Assembly (NCBI GenBank): GCA_033964015.1
Contig: CM066925.1
Span: forward strand, 13,697,270 to 13,761,269
Source of the DNA: Scolanthus callimorphus
Taxonomy: Eukaryota; Cnidaria; Anthozoa; Actiniaria; Edwardsiidae
Direction: 5' to 3'
Length of the DNA stretch: 64,000 bases
In this document: positions 56,753-64,000 of the stretch, in pieces
Numbering within the stretch: position 1 is the first letter of the stretch
Layout: the number at the start of each line of letters is the position of its first letter
The notes under the pieces: model-generated
Databases searched by the model: none
The model's input: only the letters and a program-made list of their open reading frames with translations
What the model was told of the DNA's origin: nothing
Translations under genes and position numbers: made by a program

Positions 56753-56760
56753 TTAAATAC
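56753..56760 (-). promoter_or_regulatory. TATA-like element upstream of gene B
   Basis: The minus strand reads GGTATTTAAAGGGGG about 100 bp upstream of the chosen ATG of gene B, a plausible TATA-box position allowing for a short 5' UTR. Confidence 0.4.
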
Positions 56761-56819
56761 CCAACGATGTACCTATTTTCTGCTTTAATTAAATGCCATT
56801 GCATAATTTTGCTATGAAA

Positions 56820-57622
56820 GTGGATCTTTTGTGGCGCAACCAGCCATGGATATTTTCCGCAATTTTCTGGACGCGCTCTTGGACATCTTTAAGCCTTTTC
56901 AGGCCAACGCAATGGCAATGATACAGAAAACATTATAACTACATGTACATGTATCCCGGTGTTCTACTTGCGAAATTAATTTCTTCTCGGTCGTGAGCCT
57001 TTCTATGATTGTCCCCATTGATTGTCTTTTTGTTTACAAAGAAACGAAACATTTTATGCATTCTTTGTAACCTCAGATCCAAAGTCCATTATTCTAATTT
57101 CCATAGAAATTCGGCTAATTTTACAGTCGTTTGGATCTCAAGCAGTTGATAAGTGAAGTAACTTAAGTAATTTAAATATGAAATCATGAAGACATGGGGC
57201 AAATAACGTTTTTGGGAAGAAATTTCCAAAAACGAAAAGTAAACAGAGGCACGCGTTACTTGTTTATGGCTCTACTTGATCTACGTTTCTCAGTTCCCTC
57301 GTTTTTTAGGAATTTTGTTTTTGATCTCTTCCAGGAGAGCAATATCACCACTTTTCCTGTTTTGATCCTTTTTTGCATGAATGGTTATACGGGGGGGGGG
57401 GGGGGGGGGGGGGGGCTTATACGTTGCGAAATATTTGAGACTTTTTTTTTGCACTTCTTAGATCCCCCGAAACGAAAACAGTCATAAGTATACTCACCTG
57501 TATCTGTTTTTGTATCTGATCAGATTTGCTAGAGAGTCTAAGGATTGCGAAAATTCTGGAGAAAAAAAACAGGTTTTCCGAAAATGCCAGGTAGAAAATG
57601 TCCGAAAATTCTAGGCGACTTT
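56820..57622. other. Intergenic with a long G-run, no gene recognised
   Basis: About 26 G lie at 57391-57416. Otherwise AT-rich with no coding or clear repeat signal. Confidence 0.5.
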
Positions 57623-57903
57623 TTACCACTGTATGCATTGCTACGCTACCTCAAAATTCAATGTTGCGATGGGCGATTGGCGATTTTTAGCCGTCAATCA
57701 AACCAAAACGCTGGATTCGGCTGTTTTACTGGATCAATATTGATTGCAAATCAAACAAAATGGTGTTAAGCTATCCTTTGGCTTCCCTTGCCTAGAATGT
57801 TTAACTCTCTGTTCAAGAAAATTGATATTAAAATTTTCTTGCGTAAAATCGCCCATCGCAACAGTGAATTTTGAAGGTCGCGTAGCAATACATACAGTGG
57901 TAA
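57623..57903. mobile_element. 281-bp foldback MITE, TTACCACTGTATG ends
   Basis: TTACCACTGTATGCATTGCT at the left mirrors AGCAATACATACAGTGGTAA at the right, with inner arms of about 55 bp (CAAAATTCAATGTTGCGATG). Relatives are at 58350-58595 and 59868-59999. Confidence 0.85.
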
Positions 57904-57995
57904 CGGAAGATTTTGCCCAAATATTCGAAGATTTCATGTTTCCGAGTGCGAAAATCCTAGGATACACAGTACACAAGAAACATCTGGAACAATAA

Positions 57996-58921
57996 TGCAC
58001 CAGTCAATTGTAACCACCACCCCCCCAACCTCGGGGGAGGGTGGGAGGAACGTGGGGCATATATACGTATAGGTCAGGTTTTGTTCCCGACTACATGGGG
58101 AATATTCTCTTCATGGACCCCCCACCCTTGAATTTGGCGAATATAGGTGGGGGATAGAATTTTTTCCCAAACTGTCGGTTCACCTTAGAATTACATCTTC
58201 CTCCTTAAACAGGAGCGCTGACCACATGCCAAACAATGCAAAACCAGGCCCGTAGCCAGATAAAAATCGTTACCGAGGCAGAGTGAGAGAAAAAAAATCA
58301 TTATACAAATTCTGCCATTTATGAAGCAGGAACTTAAAGTACTAGTTTATCATTAACAGTGCTATGCGACCTCAAAATACAATGTTGCGATTGGCGATTT
58401 TAAGCCGCCATTCAAACCAAAAAGGCTCTGGATTCGGCAACTTCAGTGGGTTGACATTGCTTGCCAAATCAACGAAAATGGTTTTAAGCTATCCTTTGTT
58501 TTCCTTGCCTCGAATGTTCTAGAAAATTGACATTACAATTTTCTTCATAAAATCGCCAATTGCAGTGAATTTTGAGGTCGCGTAGCAGTGCCTCGCTCGC
58601 CTCATGCTGGCTACGGGCCTGAAAACGAGATTGATGTGATTTTCCGAGGAGCTTTGAGTAAGTTATTTGCCATATTGTTTTTTTACTAATGCATTATATA
58701 TCTTATTAGGTGCTTTCCTCATTTCTCCCTAATAATTTTCGGAAGTGTTCGGTTTATACTCTCGAAATATACGATGTGGAGGGCGGCCCCCACAGGGTGG
58801 GGGAATTTCCCACATGTTTTGCCCGAAGGGTGGGGACAAAATCTGGTATGGCTCAGCTGGAAGTCCATGTCCCCACCCTTCCCCGAGGTTGGGGGGGTGG
58901 TGGTTACAATTGACTGGTGCA
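57996..58921. mobile_element. 926-bp TIR element flanked by TAA, PIF/Harbinger-like
   Basis: TGCACCAGTCAATTGTAACC at the left mirrors GGTTACAATTGACTGGTGCA at the right. TIRs of about 50 bp include CCTCGGGG. TAA at 57993-57995 and 58922-58924 is a likely 3-bp target duplication. No transposase inside; it contains a degraded foldback MITE at 58350-58595. Confidence 0.8.
58350..58595. mobile_element. Degraded relative of the 57623 MITE, nested in the TAA-flanked element
   Basis: Shares GTTGCGATTGGCGATTTTAA, AAGCTATCCTTTG, CCTTGCCT and GAATTTTGAGGTCGCGTAGC with the 57623-57903 element in order. Confidence 0.7.
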
Positions 58922-59254
58922 TAAGTTGCAAAAGGTCAAGCAGTCGCATAGAAGGTCTCCGAACAGATATTTGACCAAAATATATTGTTTCGCCTTGGGT
59001 GCCCAAGCAAATTTGATCGTTTCTGATAGCCTCTAATATCTTCAAAATATAGTTATGTTTCGATCTCTAAAAGAGGTTTTCTGTAATGAGCCTTTGTAAA
59101 TGGCTCACACTAAGGCCTATTTCCATTTAAAAACGTCGATCCGTTTGCGGCGTCGAATCCAATTCAGCCGTCTGGTTTTCACCCTTTCACCATAAAAGGA
59201 AGGATAAAAAACTGAATTGCGTAACTAATACAAAAATATATTCCAGGTTATAAG

Positions 59255-59788
59255 TAAGGGTAATAAACCCCGACAAGAGATCGACAAGACTTTTCAAAGT
59301 TCTCGGACTTTTCCTACCAGCAATTTATTGTAACCAGTTTGTTCGGCTCCCGGGTTCGGCTTTACTTCAACGATTCGAAACCGGAACACTTGTCGGCCAT
59401 TGACTAATAATAAGCTTAATTATTTCTAGGGGTCTATTCGTGTCTATGGTCTAGAAATATATTTTTGCGTCTTTTATAAACCATTAGCCTAGCCTTTTGT
59501 GTATTTTCCGGTCATCGGCGAGAGCGAAGATTGTTTTCTAGAGCGAGTTGTTCGATCATCGCGCGGCCATATCACTCGCTCTCGTGGAAACAATCTTCGC
59601 TCTCACCAATGAAATCTTCTCCGAAACACACAAAACCGCCAGCTACGCAGGCTATTAAACCCCGACAAACGTTAACTTGTTCTTTTTCCAAGAAACTTTC
59701 AAAATTTCTTGGACGTATCCTAATGCTTTTTCAATACTATACATCTGGTTTGTTTTCACTTCCACGATTCGAAACCGGAACATTTTAA
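59255..59788. repeat. Direct repeats (about 135 bp) flanking a foldback
   Basis: TAAACCCCGACAA...CTTTTCAAAGTT...GATTCGAAACCGGAACA at 59263-59391 recurs, diverged, at 59655-59786. Between them, 59487-59655 is a foldback (GAGCGAAGATTGTTTTCTAG against CGTGGAAACAATCTTCGCTC; AGCCTAGC against GCTACGCAGGCT). Confidence 0.7.
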
Positions 59789-59867
59789 AAAAATGAATAT
59801 TTTAAAAGTTGGTGACTCCAACAAAAGGTGACTCCAACAAAATTAAACGCGTTTTTCAGAATTCTTT

Positions 59868-59999
59868 TTACCACTGTATGCATTGCTACGCGACCTTCAA
59901 ATTTCACTGTTGCGATTGGCGATTTTACGCAAGAAAATTTTAATATCAATTTTCTTGAACAGAGAGTTAAACATTCTAGGCAAGGGAAGCCAAAGCAAA
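59868..59999. mobile_element. Half copy of the 57623 MITE family
   Basis: TTACCACTGTATGCATTGCT through GAACAGAGAGTTAAACATTC and CAAGGGAAGCC, one arm plus part of the interior in inverted order compared with 57623-57903. Confidence 0.7.
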
Positions 60000-60655
60000 A
60001 AGACAATACAACGCGCTGGTCTCCTGTTTGGGGCACCAGTTCGTGGTAAAAACAAGGACTAACGACCAACTAGCTCCCCCCTAAACCCTTCTGCTATACC
60101 ACAGGGAACCCAAATCTAGCAGTATATAGCGGGGAGGTCTGGGTTCCAGAATGTGTATTTCGATGTGATTGTTCGTTCTTTTCGCGGAAATTCGACTGAT
60201 TATGATGGTTATTTTCCCGAAATATCCAAAGAATGAATAGCCAAAGTCCACGCTCGTGAACTCAAAGCGATATTATCAAATGGATCTGATCGTGTTTGCA
60301 GTTTGGACAAAAACAGCTAAGATAATTTCACAGTTAATTTACTTCTGAGGAGAGTTTGAAAGCAGAAGCGATGCCGAAACTATTTTAGAGTATCGCCTAT
60401 AAAAGCTACGGATAGCACTATTAGAATCCTTGAAATCACACTGCAGAGACAGCAGAAGAAAGGTAGGCACGATTCGTTGTCAAACATCTTATTGGATCAG
60501 CAATTTTGTGCATTTTATGGAGTATTACCATCGGGTATCATACAAGTTGTGTATCAGATACAAGGATCATGAGCTTGGGCGCCATGTGAAAATTACACTT
60601 GCTGTACTCATGTCTTCACGACTCTATTTACATGTAATATCCTATATAAAAATGA
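60000..60655. other. Intergenic, no gene recognised
   Basis: An open frame at 60430-60777 (plus) shows no known domain and runs into repeat DNA. It is not called. Confidence 0.5.
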
Positions 60656-61480
60656 AAGTGGTAACTCTATTAAGCAGCCATCTTTGGGATCTGCTGCTTA
60701 ATGCAGGTATGTACAAATACAGAGTACTTTGCTGCATAGGTCATAAATTAGAGGAGGGAGGGCTGGTGCAAAAATGATGGAGAGGGCCTCTTATTTTAAT
60801 GCAGTTGAAAAAGGGAGTGTTAAAAAATTTGGTACAAATGATAAAGGGAGGGCCATTGTTTGTTTATGCAAACATTGTTAGGGTAATACAGGGCTGTAGC
60901 ACTTATAGGGTCCTGTACCCTGTATTACCCACACTTTTTCCCCAGTCAATCCTTAAAAACTCCCGAGTTTGCAGCCCGCATATCAAAGTTCACCCAAACA
61001 TGCGGTAATTTCACATGCTGGGCTCTAAATTTTTGGTGTGCTAGAGAATTTCAACTTTCCCTAATAGCTGACTTGGGTTGTTGATATGCTGTGTCCCCCC
61101 ACCCAGTTTTGATTTTTTGAGGCTTGCTTTACGACCCTGTAATAGGACCTATAGATTTCCCAATAACAATGCAAATAATACTCACCTGGCAAGATAATTT
61201 TTATCTGGGATTTAAGCGACTTAATGTACATGTCTATATAAAACACGCACAGATGAAGTAACTTTCGGGTACGAAACACATATCAAATCTTGCAATATTA
61301 AAAATGTCTTTGTAGCATTTGGGAGGGCCAACATTTTTCATGCATCTTGTCAGGGGAGGGTTTCTCAAAAACATGTTGACCAAAATAAAAATGCACCAGC
61401 CCTCCCCCTCTAATTTATGACCAGTCCCTTAATAGAGGGTGGTTGCTTAATAGGTGGCTGCTTAATAGAGGTACCAGTGT
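60656..61480. mobile_element. Outer foldback with CTCTATTAAGCAGCC ends, carrying a nested element
   Basis: GTAACTCTATTAAGCAGCCA near 60660 mirrors GGCTGCTTAATAGAGGTACC near 61460. Additional CTCTATTAAG-type motifs lie at the right end. The core of the array at 45191-45897 carries a related motif. Confidence 0.6.
60739..61422. mobile_element. 684-bp TIR element nested inside the outer foldback
   Basis: GGTCATAAATTAGAGGAGGG at the left mirrors CCTCTAATTTATGACC at the right, with AGGGCTGGTGCA against TGCACCAGCCCT just inside. No transposase recognised. Confidence 0.75.
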
Positions 61481-63266
61481 AAACAAATTTTACTTAACTA
61501 TCTGAATCAGTCACCAAATTTGCCAAAATACAAGACTGTTACTTTAAATAAAGGCAATATTGATGTATATCCAGGATTTTCTTACAGCAAATTCTACCAA
61601 AAGCCAAACACAATTCAAGCTTGATTGACTAACACTGTACATTGTTGGTTTGCTTTAAATAACACTGTTAATGAGAACTAAACTGTATAATTGCAAATGC
61701 CTGCATAACATGCATGGGAGTTGCTGCAAAATTAATGATGTAGAGTGCTATCTAATGACAATAATATATTGCTTTAAGGTGTCCATCTGACCCATTGTGA
61801 AACACTTGACAATAAATAATATATGCTACTTTGTAGTCGATCATTCTAATAGATAGCAACAGGGAAAACATTCAGGTAGTTGTAACTCAAGCTAATACAT
61901 AATTTATTGTCAAATACTGCAGCAATGCATTTGTTGTCTAAAAGAAAAGAAGAGATATGTCAGAAATCAAGGTGACAAAGAATTACAAAAACAGTGTATC
62001 TTAAAATCTTTACTTATACGATTAACGTAACATATGTTCCAAATTTTTTTTCTTCATGGTATCTTTAGAGGCTACATAGTTTTGGTGTCAGTTAGGGGTA
62101 AAATTAATTTTCTCGTTGAGCACTAAATATGGGAGCCTTCCACCTTGTCTGTGGGGGGCGGGGTCTCTTTTAAACAACTAATTTCCAAAAGTTTTTTTAA
62201 AGGAAAACAGCCACGAGTTAGCCTATGGCATGCCTTTGATTATACTTGGAGTACAACGCCATATTTCTTCTAATTGATTCGGATTTCTTTCGAAATAAAT
62301 TCGCTGCATTTTAAAGGCTTATAATGTTATAATTTATAAGTTATTGTAGCATTATAATGGAGGCTCAAAGTACTAGGAGGAAAGTATATACTCAGCATCC
62401 CTGTTTTAATTCAGGTTGCAAGAGAATGGTATTTAAAAGCATCAACTATTCTCACTTGGGAATAGTGTGCGACATATAAGATATAATTTACATAATCAAT
62501 TCAGTTGGTTTTGAGATCTCACGCTAGATGCCGCTTTCTGGCTACGCTCCTCAACACGGTCAAGACTTCCTTCAAATCCACCTTCAAGAATAAAAGTCTA
62601 CTCCTTCTTCGTTTACATCTCCTCTCCTTTCCCGTAAGCTCGAGTTAAGTATTATTTGGTGCTGTTTTAGCTTGGCTTGTGGTTGCTTGGCTTGGTGCTT
62701 TTTCGAAGTTGTGTAATGTGCTTCAAGTTATGTTTATTCGGCTATTACCTTAAAACCGGAGTTTGTTTTATTTTGTTTTATAGGATTAAAGTGGAACCCA
62801 TGTGCTTTGCCTGTCGCATTTCACTCGTTCTTAAACCGTCCTGAATTCGTCGGAGTTTGGCCAGTTACTACGCAAGATTACGACCACGCGCGTCTCCTGT
62901 CGGTGTTTGGGGCATTTCCACTCTCACACTCGCCGGAACAGAACTCGGCTACCGCTCCGGGAAAAGTAGAAGTAAACGAGGTATATTTAGTCTGTTTAGT
63001 GTCGTAGGTTGTACGTTCCTGTGTCACATTTCCTTATCAGCGTCATGAACTTTTATCCGAGGTGCTGGTTAGTTTGTTTACATGTTTGGATTGCAACATC
63101 AGTATATCGTTTGCTCTTCGCCCCTATACATGGAAATATGGATGTCTGTTGGTTGCAGATTATAGGGCCTTTTTGTACGTACCGTTGTGTGCATTTATGC
63201 GTCCGCGTTTTGCTGGAGGCCCGACTCACTGGGTTTTGTGTTGGTTTTATTGTCAGTCGCCTGCAG
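61481..63266. other. Intergenic, no gene recognised
   Basis: AT-rich to about 62500, then more GC-rich. A stretch at 62780-62979 is followed by a possible donor (GAG|GTATAT), but the frames show no known domain. It could be a 5' exon or part of a retroelement. Confidence 0.4.
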
Positions 63267-63500
63267 TTAAAGGGGCTCTCGCACGCTCGCTGGCCACTTC
63301 TCTGACAAGAAAATAGTTCAAATCGCAATCCAATTCCATCCTCTTGATAACAGGTCAAAACAACCTAGAATTGCATTTGTCTAACACTTTAAAGGTTTTT
63401 CTATTAATCTGGAGGATTATTTTGATTACTACGGGCAAATGTACATGAGTTTTCACGGATACAATTTTACCTATTTTAAGTCCACGGTGGACGAATATTA
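63267..63500. repeat. Dispersed repeat, partner of 4761-4985
   Basis: Starts AAAGGGGCTCTCGCACGC. The body (AATCCAATTCCATCCTC, CAGGTCAAAACAACCTAG, TTTTTCTATTAATCTGGAG) is the reverse complement of the 4.8-kb copy's body. Confidence 0.65.
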
Positions 63501-63515
63501 AACACGAAACCGCGC

Positions 63516-63523
63516 TATAAAAG
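63516..63523 (+). promoter_or_regulatory. Candidate TATA box near the right edge
   Basis: GCTATAAAAGGGCCAGCG is a strong TATA-box context on the plus strand, which would place a start site near 63546-63553. No coding exon is recognised between it and the window end, so its gene, if any, lies mostly to the right. Confidence 0.35.
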
Positions 63524-64000
63524 GGCCAGCGCCAGGCGTTTGTCACCTTTAGTTGTCACTCAATCGCCGAGCAGGAAAGAGCTCTGTTTCAGTGCTGATG
63601 AATTCTCCCTTCAACCCAACGCGATATTCTCTAATTTTACATCCTTCAAAATAACAAAACGTATTCTCAAACATTTTCATGGTTTATAGTAAAGAAATCT
63701 CCCGATTCCATTTAACAATTTCAGCTTTCGGAGGGTCTCTTATTCTATTCTATCCTCGTAATTATTTAAAACACAAAAAGTACGCTGTCGAGTTATACGT
63801 TTGTACGGCTCCGATTTATTAATCGCACTCGCTACATTTCAAATCTTTCTTTTAACGACAAGAATATTACTGTTCTTAACCACAGCATAGTTACTGCGGC
63901 GTGTGACCAACTAGGAGTCCAACAAAATACGGAGGAACGACGGCGAGTCGTAACTGCTGTTATCTTTCATAACATGAGTTCGTCTTCAATTCAAAGCTTG
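63524..64000. other. Right edge, no gene recognised
   Basis: No convincing coding frame, RNA or repeat in the last about 480 bases. It could be 5' UTR or intron of a gene to the right. Confidence 0.4.

Noticed and set aside
60430..60777. 115-codon plus-strand open frame
   Set aside because: Runs through transposon ends at 60656-60750 and has no recognisable domain.
62807..63007. Possible coding exon near the right edge
   Set aside because: Frames show no known domain, and the acceptor/donor pairing could not be tied to other exons.

Overview
The window is eukaryotic: intron-rich genes with GT-AG splice sites and matching intron phases, embedded in AT-rich DNA that is crowded with inverted-repeat (foldback) transposons. 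The gene content (tandem short-chain-collagen-like secreted proteins, a CUB-repeat membrane protein, a single-exon class A GPCR, Penelope-like and LINE fragments) fits an anthozoan cnidarian, probably a stony coral or sea anemone. That placement is inference from family resemblance; no search was run.

Layout. 1-10.2 kb: the 3' part of a plus-strand gene for a type I membrane protein with at least four and a half CUB domains, one transmembrane helix and a Pro/Tyr-rich cytoplasmic tail (ten exons, 1334-9995); its introns hold an antisense LINE, a TTA-flanked transposon, a large TGCRAGTGCGAC satellite and several MITEs. 10.2-18.3 kb: intergenic, mostly mobile DNA, including a 2.9-kb element with about 170-bp terminal inverted repeats and internal 0.95-kb units that are each a giant palindrome. 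18.3-26.8 kb: UQCC1 on the minus strand (nine exons, complete, 286 aa), the assembly chaperone for mitochondrial complex III. 26.8-27.1 kb: a 319-bp shared promoter with YY1-type motifs. 27.1-31.0 kb: LDAH on the plus strand (three exons, complete, 322 aa), a lipid-droplet alpha/beta hydrolase. 31-36 kb: MITEs and a tRNA-derived SINE. 36.1-37.1 kb: a single-exon GPCR on the minus strand, bordered on both sides by local tandem duplications. 37.5-43.5 kb: intergenic, with a LINE 3' end, a duplicated block and tandem repeats. 43.5-48.9 kb and 52.8-56.7 kb: two tandem, same-strand paralogues of a short-chain collagen-like protein. 57-64 kb: no recognised gene, several inverted-repeat elements, and a possible TATA promoter near the right edge.

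The most interesting observations concern the collagen-like pair. Gene A is a complete six-exon gene. Gene B lacks A's last intron, which in A is largely filled by inverted-repeat elements. B's exon 1 also ends in a phase that does not fit its exon 2: the straightforward transcript hits a stop in exon 2, whereas skipping that 41-bp exon restores an intact reading frame. Other notable points are a start-codon-bearing duplication upstream of the GPCR, MITEs with multiplied ends, and TTAA-flanked foldbacks with unrelated interiors. Exon coordinates were derived by hand from splice signals and reading frame; repeat boundaries are approximate to a few bases.
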